The notes beneath the pieces were generated by a model. It made no database searches and had not been told where the DNA came from. It was given only the letters and a program-made list of their open reading frames with translations. Shown here in pieces: positions 40,239-48,298 of a stretch of 64,000 bases of DNA (position 1 is the stretch's first letter; every line of letters begins with the position of its first letter). The stretch is from Tritrichomonas musculus. Taxonomy: Eukaryota; Parabasalia; Tritrichomonadida; Tritrichomonadidae. The DNA lies in contig JAPFFF010000004.1 in NCBI GenBank assembly GCA_039105265.1, forward strand, positions 1,922,001-1,986,000. Direction: 5' to 3'. A program made the position numbers and the translations under genes.

Positions 40239-43079
40239 TTAGGAAGATTCAGACGAAACAATTCCAAGTTTTGAAATCAGCATTTTCAACTTCATGTTTC
40301 TAGTTGACATTAAATCTCCCACTTTTTTCCTCTTCATCAGAAGCTCATCGCCATAAGTGCTCTTTAGATAAGAAGCCGAACGATTTACACTTTCAACTGC
40401 CGTTTTCAAATCATCAGAAAGTTGAGCAAACAGCATGTCTCTCTTCTTTGGAGGTACAACAAGAGCCTCATTTGTCAAAAATAGTTGCAAATTTTTATAT
40501 GTCAACTGGTAGTTCTTTATATTAGCAAATGCGTTCTCCCAAGCATCGAGTGCTTCGCTTAATTTTGAAGATTCTTCAACTGTCTTTGAATATTTCAACA
40601 CCATCTCTAATTTTTGATTAATTGTGAATCCAAGTTCTTCCCAAATTTTGTCAAGTCGTTGATAAATTGGACTCTGATTAATATCGCCGTCAAAATCACC
40701 TTCATGCTCTTGCAAATAGGTGACAATTCTTGTCTTGGACTTAGAGATATCATAATTACCAACAAGTGGCTCGTTTAAGCCGACATTTCGATTTAAACTA
40801 TAAAGATGAGGAAATGTAAAAATGTCATAATTTTCTGGTTCATTTTGTTTTGATTCTGAAGTACCATTTGAGTTTGCTTTAGAGTTATCGTTGTTAGTAG
40901 ATGTTGAATTATCATCATTATTATTTGGTTTTGATGGACTGTTTTGCTGGCTATTGTCACCATCGATACTGCTATTATTATCTTTATTCCATTTGCTATT
41001 TTGGCCGTCGGTGCCGTTGATTAAATCAGATTCAAAATCAAATGGATGATAATCATCAATATTCGGCGTCGAGATCATTTCTGTTATTCCTATTTCTGTT
41101 GATAATTTACTGATTGTATCGAGCTGGTCAATAAATTGACCTTCACGTGATTTACCAAGAGGATCTGCAACTTCCCAGAAAAGCTTGTTGGCCATTTCTT
41201 TTTGCTGTATTTCAGCATATGATGTTGGCTTCCGTGAATGAATGTCTGAATTCTCCCTTCCAGTTTTAAGTGATTCAATTGCAGAACATAATACACTTCT
41301 TGAGCTCAGTTTGCTGTTTTCTCTGAGAGTTGGTAATGCAGAAGGTTCGTTAATTTGGAAATGCGCTCTTTTACGTGAAGCACGCGAAGAAGCATTTGAT
41401 CTTGAACTCGATTTTTTTGATTCACTCTTTGGAGTCCTTTTGAAATCGTTCGTAATCACTTCTGGCATTTTCCTTTGTGAATTTACGCTTCCATTTCCTG
41501 TTCTATTCTCGCTAAAATCGTCATCCAAATTTATATTAATTGTCAAATTTAAATTTGAGAGGTTCGAACCAGACTCATTTATCATTTGTAAATCACTTTC
41601 TGATTGGCCTGAATTATTTAATTGTGGGAAATGGACACTTGGAGCGGTTGCTGGCCTCGAAAGAACTTGCTCATATGCATTAACCATTTTTTTCAACTTT
41701 TTCTTCATTTGCAAACATGAGCTTTGACGTGTTCCATTAACAATACCAAATTCTGGCTTCTTCAGTTCGTTTATGTCTGGTCTGTAATAATCAGGAAGAG
41801 CGTTTGTCTTCTTTGAAGGATCAAAGAGTCTAAGCAAAACTTCATCTTGGGCAAAATTAAATGTATTATTATAATCATCATTGATATTGTTAGTTGAGCT
41901 GATATTGCTATTTATTGTACTTGAAAATGATTGTTTTCCGTCGTAAATTGGCAGTTGCGATGATTGACTTTGAATTAATCGACTTGAATTAATTGATACG
42001 GTTGGAATTGATTTTGAGGGTGAAAAATTACTATTGTTATTACTAACAACATTATCACTATCTTGATTGTTAATAATAATATCATTATTATTATTAATAC
42101 TTTTATCACTAATATTATTTTTATCACTATTATCATTTTTGTTATTATTGTTATTATTAGTTTTGTTGGCAGTTGCTTCATCTTGCTGATTTGCAAAAAG
42201 TTCTGGGAATTCTTTAACTAGTTCTTTATTTTGAGATGCTTGTTCAACATTAATTAAATTTGCTTTGAAAGCAGATCTTATTACATCTTTTGCAGCTTTT
42301 TCAGCTTCAACTACAAATTCTGTTGTATTTTGTTGAAGTTGAAAACGAGATAATTTCCTAGAGTCAAGCATTCGCATATGTATCATCCTATGTCCTATTT
42401 CAACAATTTTTTCTTCAAGCTTATTAACATAAACATAAACATCTTCTGGAATAATAAAAGGTAAAGATGATATTTTTTTCTTATTTTTTTTCAAAACATT
42501 TGATGTCAAGAAAAAATGCAGTTCGGGATCTTTATAACGAGAATTTTCACTTAAGTTGGCATTTGAATTTGCTTTTTTAGTTTTCGTTTTTGGTGGCGGG
42601 GAATCGGCTATCGATGAAACAGAAACCATCGATGGACTTGCAGGCAATTTTATGGCTGCTGCTGTTGTTGCAGTGTTTGCCGCTTTTTTTTTTAATTGGG
42701 CTAATTTTATTGGTGTTTCGCCTTTGACCGGCGAACTGCATGTTGATTTTGCTGATAATCTTGATACAGGGACTGACTTTGGTATAGGATGCTTATTTGG
42801 AATAATGGATGGTTTGAGAGATCTATTAAAAGTTCGTCTTATTTGTTCTGGAGGAACTCCTTGCATTACCATATAGCCTTTTTTATTCATTTTTACAAGA
42901 TATTCAGATGCTTTTGAAAGCGATGTTGAAGGAGAATCGGGAGGTTGTGCTGCGGTTTCGATATTGGGACAAGTCGAAGCTTTGAAATTCATTTCAATTG
43001 AATGCCGTGTATCTTCCTCAAGAGGAAAACAGAAACTTGGGACATCGGGAGCAGGCCGGAGAGATTCTGCGATGTCCAT
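40239..43079 (-). CDS. Large Asn/Ser-rich protein with two helical domains (CCDC87-like end)
   Basis: 946 residues. Residues 1-190 are low complexity. Residues ~195-310 form an ordered helical region (LHFFLTSNVLKKNKKKISSLPFIIPEDVYVYVNKLEEKIVEIGHRMIHMRMLDSRKLSRFQ...). Residues ~310-600 contain long Asn and Ser runs. The last ~150 residues are a compact helical unit (VTYLQEHEGDFDGD...LSEALDAWENAFANIKNYQLTYKNLQLFL...MLISKLGI) whose WE...A..I...L..F pattern recalls the ciliary coiled-coil protein CCDC87. That match is weak, but a flagellar or axonemal role would fit a trichomonad. A TCAATT motif lies eight bases upstream. Divergent from the ankyrin gene (298 bases). Confidence 0.85.
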   Translation of the reverse strand: MDIAESLRPAPDVPSFCFPLEEDTRHSIEMNFKASTCPNIETAAQPPDSPSTSLSKASEYLVKMNKKGYMVMQGVPPEQIRRTFNRSLKPSIIPNKHPIPKSVPVSRLSAKSTCSSPVKGETPIKLAQLKKKAANTATTAAAIKLPASPSMVSVSSIADSPPPKTKTKKANSNANLSENSRYKDPELHFFLTSNVLKKNKKKISSLPFIIPEDVYVYVNKLEEKIVEIGHRMIHMRMLDSRKLSRFQLQQNTTEFVVEAEKAAKDVIRSAFKANLINVEQASQNKELVKEFPELFANQQDEATANKTNNNNNNKNDNSDKNNISDKSINNNNDIIINNQDSDNVVSNNNSNFSPSKSIPTVSINSSRLIQSQSSQLPIYDGKQSFSSTINSNISSTNNINDDYNNTFNFAQDEVLLRLFDPSKKTNALPDYYRPDINELKKPEFGIVNGTRQSSCLQMKKKLKKMVNAYEQVLSRPATAPSVHFPQLNNSGQSESDLQMINESGSNLSNLNLTININLDDDFSENRTGNGSVNSQRKMPEVITNDFKRTPKSESKKSSSRSNASSRASRKRAHFQINEPSALPTLRENSKLSSRSVLCSAIESLKTGRENSDIHSRKPTSYAEIQQKEMANKLFWEVADPLGKSREGQFIDQLDTISKLSTEIGITEMISTPNIDDYHPFDFESDLINGTDGQNSKWNKDNNSSIDGDNSQQNSPSKPNNNDDNSTSTNNDNSKANSNGTSESKQNEPENYDIFTFPHLYSLNRNVGLNEPLVGNYDISKSKTRIVTYLQEHEGDFDGDINQSPIYQRLDKIWEELGFTINQKLEMVLKYSKTVEESSKLSEALDAWENAFANIKNYQLTYKNLQLFLTNEALVVPPKKRDMLFAQLSDDLKTAVESVNRSASYLKSTYGDELLMKRKKVGDLMSTRNMKLKMLISKLGIVSSESS

Positions 43080-43087
43080 TTAATTGA
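43080..43087 (-). promoter_or_regulatory. Initiator-like TCAATT
   Basis: TCAATTAA immediately upstream of the ATG at 43079 on the complement. Confidence 0.45.
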
Positions 43088-43377
43088 GAAGATTTTTTTT
43101 TTTTTCATAAAAACACGTTAAAATATCCTTTTCAATTATTGAATCATTTATCAATATTACTATTGAAAATAGAATCTTATATTAATATATCTTTATTGAA
43201 ACACCTTATATCATATATGAAATTTTTTTGTTATAAAATCATTAAAATACATTAATATTGCTCAAATCAATGATAAGCATATAAATTTATTTGAATTAAT
43301 CAATAAAATTTTTACATTGAAAAATTGATTAGTAAAAACTTTTCAGTGACCAGATTTAATTTTAATTATATATCTAT

Positions 43378-45158
43378 ATGGATATTCATGACATTCTTAG
43401 TACTGATGTAATCAATGAAGCAAATATTGTCATTGAACTACAATATTTACTTTGCAAACTTTCTGAAAGTAATATTGAAGAAACTTTTACATATCTTAAT
43501 TCGACAATTTTTGTAAAGACAAAAGAAAAAATAAATCAATTAGCACACAATATATTAACAATATTAGATAACACAATTGGTAAAATTGATATTCTTTTTC
43601 AATTGGTACGACATTTATTTCAAGTTCTACCTAACAATTTAGCCGATGATTTTAAGTTTTATTTTATTCATAATTTTATAAATCATTTTGCATCTATCAA
43701 AGCTAAAAAACATTATGTTTCAAGCTTTGCCCGATACACGTTCATCAGGTTGTGTTGTGAAAATAAAATCATTGAAATAGCAGATATAATTAAAGAAATC
43801 AAATACTGGGTTGATTACTTGCCACAACAAGAAACCACTCATTTTGCTCTATTAATGTATTTTGCTGATTATATAAATCAAGACGCTGATTTATACGAAA
43901 AAATGTCAAAAGCAATCTTAAATTCTACAAGAACAAGTTTTACAAATGACGCACTCTCTGCATATTCAAACTTTAAAGAAATGGAGAAACAAAATAAAAA
44001 TTTTGATAATCTAATTTTCTTGACCAAAAATTATTATCCATCAGACTCAATTTTATATTATATTAAAAATGATTTGCTAGATGAATTTTGCACCTGTATT
44101 GCTCAAAAATCCAATTTTAATATTCTTGAATATTCTCCAATAACATTTTATGAACCTCATCATATTCTTCATAATAAAATATCATTAATAGGTTTTGCAG
44201 CATTTTATGGTTCGATAAAGATATTTAAGCATTTATTAGTTGAGTTCAATACAAATCGATATACAATTTTTCAAAATGAAGGAAGGGAAAATAAATTGAC
44301 CTATTTGGCCATTTGTGGGGGTAATTTTGAAATAATAAAATTAATTTTACATGAAAGGGAAAAAGCAGGGAAATCGCCTAAATATGCAACTTTATATTAT
44401 CAAAATAATATCTATGACTGGCTTCAAGACAATCCGACCTCAGAATTCTCAAATATTTTACATGCAAGCTGCCGAGTAAATAATATCAAAATTTTTTTAG
44501 ATGTTCTAAAGCAAGGCTGTGATGTAACTCAACTTCATAAAGGACTTGCCCCGATTCATTATGCTGCTTTAAACGGTCATTGCGATATTTTAAGAATTTT
44601 ATTAACATTACCATATATCGATATAAATTGTTTGACAACAGATAATGTTTTATATAATAAACTTTTTTTTTACTCATCTAACTCCACTACATTTAGCTGT
44701 TTTAAGTAGAAATTCCGAAGCTGTCCGTCTCCTTCTATCCCAGCCAAATATAAATATTAATTGCCAATCTCCGCCTTCCTATCACACGCCTCTACATTTA
44801 GCTGCACGTGAATCTGAAGAAGACATAATGAAAATTCTTCTTGCTGATAAAAGAATTAGAATAACTGTTGGCAATCTCGTTTTTTATATATATTTTTCTT
44901 ATAATTTAAGTTTTAAATTTTCGTTTTTAATAAACTCCTTTGCATTTTGCCGCAGAAAGAGGCAACATAAAGATTGTTCAGATGCTGCTTGACATGCCAA
45001 ACGTTTATGTAAATGCACCTGATAAACAAGGAAAAACACCATTCGATTTGGCTATTGCTAATAATCATAAAGATGTTGCCGATCTGCTCCAATCTCGTGT
45101 TGGCTCAAAAGATACTCTGAAAAAGAATAAAGAATCATGGAATCAGCTTTTCTACTAA
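43378..45158 (+). CDS. Ankyrin-repeat protein, interrupted at two points
   Basis: The N-terminal ~220 residues match the helical head often seen in trichomonad ankyrin proteins. Ankyrin repeats follow: APIHYAALNGHCDILRILLTLP, LTPLHLAVLSRNSEAVRLLLSQ, HTPLHLAARESEEDIMKILLAD, HFAAERGNIKIVQMLLDMP and KTPFDLAIANNHKDVADLLQ, then a short Lys-rich tail. The reading moves to a new frame at about 44647-44677 and about 44879-44933. Each extra stretch begins GTTTT, is very AT-rich, and has a length of 3n+1. Removing the first gives a repeat of canonical length. They are either short introns without a normal AG end or damage in a dying gene. Protein-protein binding is the family role. Confidence 0.75.
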
Positions 45159-45280
45159 TACTATATATGAATAATTGTAAAATGTATTAAAATAAATAGA
45201 TTTTTTTTTTCAATCAAAATTTTTTCTTATTGTTTTTTAATTTTTTATTTTTGCCAAAAAAATGACATCAAAAAAAAGTC

Positions 45281-45286
45281 AAAAAA
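45281..45286 (-). terminator. Pol III terminator T6
   Basis: TTTTTT on the complement, just past the 3' end of tRNA-Met, the usual RNA polymerase III stop. Confidence 0.75.
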
Positions 45287-45287
45287 G

Positions 45288-45361
45288 AGCGATGAGCAGA
45301 TTCGAACTGCTGACCTTAAGGTTATGAGCCTCACGAACTAAACCCGCTGTTCCACACCGCA
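45288..45361 (-). tRNA. tRNA-Met (CAT anticodon), elongator type
   Basis: The complement folds into a full 74-base cloverleaf: acceptor TGCGGTG/CATCGCT, D-arm GAAC-10-GTTC, anticodon stem TGAGG/CCTTA with loop CTCATAA, 5-base variable loop, and T-arm AGCAG-TTCGAAT-CTGCT. The anticodon is CAT. The T-loop TTCGAAT and the absence of three GC pairs in the anticodon stem point to the elongator rather than the initiator. The first acceptor pair is a T:T mismatch. A T6 run right after the gene is a Pol III terminator. No intron. Confidence 0.93.
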
Positions 45362-45552
45362 TCTGATATTTTATTTTAAATCTATCAATTGTCAATATTA
45401 TATATAGTTTATTGATTAAAACTTAGAAGTTGAAATTTTAAGATTATTAATTTGACCAATAAAAAAAAATATTAAGTATCTTTGAATAATAAAATATAAA
45501 AATAAATAAATAATATTTTACAACAAACAAACAAAAATACAAACAAATAAAG

Positions 45553-46488
45553 TTATAGAAAATATGATGATTGATTTGGATCATCAGGAATTTTCCTTTC
45601 ACTTTCAGGACATGGATCAAACATAACGAGACTATATGGTTCAGCATCATTTGGATGATACTTCATTACACAAGCTTTATTACCTGACCTGTACATATAA
45701 TTTGGGGCAGACCAAACAGTAATAAGTTTTTCATCAAAGTACCATTTATAACCATCCATCACAAGCTGATGCGATCTTGTAATAAAATCAAGTCCATTAT
45801 TGTAACAAAATTCTTTGGTTTGAGAAGCTCCAAATAACCACCCAGCTCCTCTTGGATTTTCTCTCCAAGAATCGATATCATCAGGGTCACTCCAGCATAG
45901 ATCACATAAAGGCCCAATGCTTGGGAGTTCTTCTTGTCTTGTCATTAAAGAAATGCTTTCGATTAAATTAATGCGAGGAGATAAACCACCATGAACAGAA
46001 AAAACCCTTCCATCAATAAGTGCAGCCATAGGAAGAAGATCAAAAACTTCATTGCAGAGAGCCCATACACCTGGATGACAATATGTAGATAAAGATTCAT
46101 GATAAAAACCATACATTTGATTGACTTGGCGGCATTCATGGTTCCCACGTAGCATATAATATTTTGTTGGATATTTTAATTTAAGCGAAGCCAAATATGC
46201 AAATGTTTCTATTGAAAAACCACCACGATCAACATAATCTCCCATAAATAAAAACTGCTCAGTTCCAGGCTCTGCGGTATTAGTATCCTTTTTGAACAAT
46301 TCGAAAAGATCGTAGAGTTGACCGTGAATATCTCCACAAATTGTAATCGGTGAAGATAATTCTAAAACATTATCTTCTGTATAAAGAACTTCCATAAGTT
46401 TCGTTAAGAGTGAAGCAAGTTGCTGTTCAGGAATTGCTTCACCCTTAAGACATGTTTCAAATACTAAATCAACATCAAATTGGCTCAT
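45553..46488 (-). CDS. PP6/Sit4-type Ser/Thr protein phosphatase catalytic subunit
   Basis: 311 residues, the full length of a PPP-family catalytic subunit. The metal-site motifs are intact: GDIHGQ (52-57), GDYVDRGG (83-90), GNHE (115-118), VHGGLSP and RSHQLVMDGYKW. Among the PP2A-like enzymes the ending PESERKIP...SSYFL and the FDEKLITVWSAPNYMYRSGN segment are closest to PP6/Sit4. The terminal YFL matches the carboxymethylated tail of PP2A-type subunits. It should dephosphorylate Ser/Thr in complex with regulatory partners. A TCAAAT motif begins eight bases upstream of the ATG. Confidence 0.93.
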   Translation of the reverse strand: MSQFDVDLVFETCLKGEAIPEQQLASLLTKLMEVLYTEDNVLELSSPITICGDIHGQLYDLFELFKKDTNTAEPGTEQFLFMGDYVDRGGFSIETFAYLASLKLKYPTKYYMLRGNHECRQVNQMYGFYHESLSTYCHPGVWALCNEVFDLLPMAALIDGRVFSVHGGLSPRINLIESISLMTRQEELPSIGPLCDLCWSDPDDIDSWRENPRGAGWLFGASQTKEFCYNNGLDFITRSHQLVMDGYKWYFDEKLITVWSAPNYMYRSGNKACVMKYHPNDAEPYSLVMFDPCPESERKIPDDPNQSSYFL

Positions 46489-46490
46489 AT

Positions 46491-46496
46491 ATTTGA
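46491..46496 (-). promoter_or_regulatory. Initiator-like TCAAAT
   Basis: On the complement, just before the phosphatase ATG at 46488. Confidence 0.45.
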
Positions 46497-46709
46497 TAGA
46501 AATATGATATAAAAATATACGTTTATTAAAAAAATATTAAAACATCAAATCTTTGAACTACAAAACTAAATTAATAAAGTATTATTAAAATATTATTAAA
46601 ATATTTAAATGTTGACATTCAACCTGAAAGCAGACTTTACTTATTTATAAATAGATTAAATTATTCTTTTTATCTTTTATATCTTAAAAAAAATTATTAC
46701 TATTAAGGC

Positions 46710-47159
46710 TTATTTTACAACCCATCTTGTTCTCAAAACTCCGTTATCATACGTGGTTGTTGTAATTCTAAAAAGACCTTTGATTTGAGATGTATTTGAT
46801 ACGTGCTCACCAATACAAGCTGAATAATCGAAGTCTCCAATTTGAACAATTCGTAATTCTTCTGCATTTTTGGATTCGTCGGGAAGCTTTGAAACATCAA
46901 CAAGTTTTTCAGCTTCTGCTCGAGGCAATGTATAAATTTTGACATCTAGATGCTGGCGTATAACATCATTAACATTTTTTTCAATCTCGGTTTTTTCTTC
47001 AGGGGTTATATCTCTATCAAATTTAAAATCACATTTCGATTTCTTTTTTTCGAGATGCATAGTAATATTTTTTCCACAATGAAACATATTGTCCATCACC
47101 CTTCCGAATATATGTTCTGTAGTGTGCATAGCTGGGTCATAATTCTTGTGCTCGCTCAT
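46710..47159 (-). CDS. AlaX-like tRNA editing (second additional domain) protein
   Basis: 149 residues, the size of a short free-standing AlaX. The zinc ligands are all visible: HTTEH (His12, His16) and CIGEH (Cys115, His119), the HxxxH and CxxxH pair of the tRNA second additional domain. The segment RIVQIGDFDYSACIGEHVSNTSQIKG matches the CGGTHV.NT..IG core. Family members remove wrongly attached amino acids from tRNA-Ala (or related tRNAs) in the cytosol. The first two G residues of CGGTH are replaced by I and G here; the ligands are kept. Divergent from the Pin1-like gene, 93 bases away. Confidence 0.8.
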   Translation of the reverse strand: MSEHKNYDPAMHTTEHIFGRVMDNMFHCGKNITMHLEKKKSKCDFKFDRDITPEEKTEIEKNVNDVIRQHLDVKIYTLPRAEAEKLVDVSKLPDESKNAEELRIVQIGDFDYSACIGEHVSNTSQIKGLFRITTTTYDNGVLRTRWVVK

Positions 47160-47244
47160 TAAGACAGTTTAACTAAGTGATGGTTTCAAAACTATTGAAT
47201 TTTTAAAAACTTTTTGAATAATAATCCTTATTCATTAATTTTGA

Positions 47245-47250
47245 TCAAAT
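47245..47250 (+). promoter_or_regulatory. Initiator-like TCAAAT
   Basis: Eight bases before the ATG of the Pin1-like gene at 47253. Confidence 0.45.
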
Positions 47251-47252
47251 AA

Positions 47253-47717
47253 ATGACTGAACAACCCCCACTTCCAAAATACTGGGAAATAAGAGAATGT
47301 AAAGATTATCCAGGCAGATGCTACTTTTATAATTCACTTAGTGGCGATAGTACTTGGGTAAGACCAGTTTATCCAACACCCAAAAATACAATGATTTATG
47401 TATCGCAAATATTAATAAAGACAGAAAAAAGCAGAAAACCAGAAACAAAAAATGGCCCTGTTACAAGAACTGTTGAAGAAGGAATAAATCAACTTAAAGA
47501 AATTCGAGAAAAAATAGCGATCGATAAGTCTAAATTCCCAGAAATTGCTAATGAAGTATCAGATGTCGATGAAAAAAATGGTGGCGATTTAGGTTGGATA
47601 GAGTATGACGATGTCCCACCACAATTTGCGGAAGCTGCATGGAATCTCCAGTTAAATGAACTTTCTGATATTGTCCAGACAGAACTTGGCCTCCATTTGA
47701 TCATTCGACGCCAGTAA
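47253..47717 (+). CDS. Pin1-type peptidyl-prolyl isomerase (WW + parvulin)
   Basis: 154 residues, about the length of human Pin1 (163). An N-terminal WW domain (W11, W35, P38) is followed by a parvulin domain: MIYVSQILIKTEKSRKPETK, ITRT-like PVTRTVEEG, FPEIANEVSDVDEKNGGDLGW and GLHLIIRR. The phosphate-binding basic patch (Lys near 56, SRKP) is kept, so it should bind phosphorylated Ser/Thr-Pro. Two residues of the Pin1 active site differ: the first His is Gln (Q52, in VSQIL) and the Cys of FSDCS is Val (V105). The second His (H148) is kept. Activity may be reduced or altered. It sits in a cluster with a phosphatase and kinases. Confidence 0.88.
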   Translation: MTEQPPLPKYWEIRECKDYPGRCYFYNSLSGDSTWVRPVYPTPKNTMIYVSQILIKTEKSRKPETKNGPVTRTVEEGINQLKEIREKIAIDKSKFPEIANEVSDVDEKNGGDLGWIEYDDVPPQFAEAAWNLQLNELSDIVQTELGLHLIIRRQ

Positions 47718-48295
47718 ATTTTGAAATGCTCGCCAAACTCGTTCCAAAATTCATTTTTTTTGAATCCTTATGTTGTTTTTATAAAAATAGAATATTACAA
47801 TATATCTATTTCAGTTCGAATTAAAGCAATAATTTTATTTATCCAGATTAACATTTTCTATATTTTTAAATAATAGGCATTACATGAAATATTTAAATGC
47901 ATTATATAATATTATTTGAGAAATATCTCCAATTTTAATGGAGAAGTAGATTGTAATCAAATTGAATTGATTCAAAATATTTATTTTGATTAACAAAAAA
48001 AATCAACAATTCACTCAAATATTATTGAATTATCATCATTATAATTTTGGATTTTTTTTAATCGAATTTATGTTTTGGTAAAGATACGGCACCATACTTT
48101 TTTAATAAAAAATACGTTATTTAAGAAAATTTGAATATGCTTTATAAACATTTCCAACTTTTTAATATTAAAATTTGACCGTATAAAAAACTTAGTCAAA
48201 GTAATTAATCTTTGTTAGAGTTGAAAGAAATAAAAATTAGAATTTAAACTTTTTAATATGATATTTGGCTTTTTAAAAAGGAACGTTTTTTTATA
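47718..48295. other. Intergenic, nothing recognised
   Basis: About 580 AT-rich bases between two plus-strand genes. No repeat end, RNA gene or frame seen. Confidence 0.5.
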
Positions 48296-48298
48296 TCA
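48296..48298 (+). promoter_or_regulatory. TCA overlapping the start codon
   Basis: TATATCATG: the A of the TCA is the A of the NEK start codon. If it is the Initiator, the transcript would start on the ATG itself. Confidence 0.3.

Noticed and set aside
42556-42876. 106-codon plus-strand frame rich in Ala and Phe
   Set aside because: It is antisense to the large Asn/Ser-rich protein gene, whose frame is longer and has a better start.
44667-44694. Branch and acceptor-like CTAACTCCACTACATTTAG as a classical trichomonad intron end
   Set aside because: Splicing there would remove the LTPLHLAV codons needed for the ankyrin repeat and lead into a stop.
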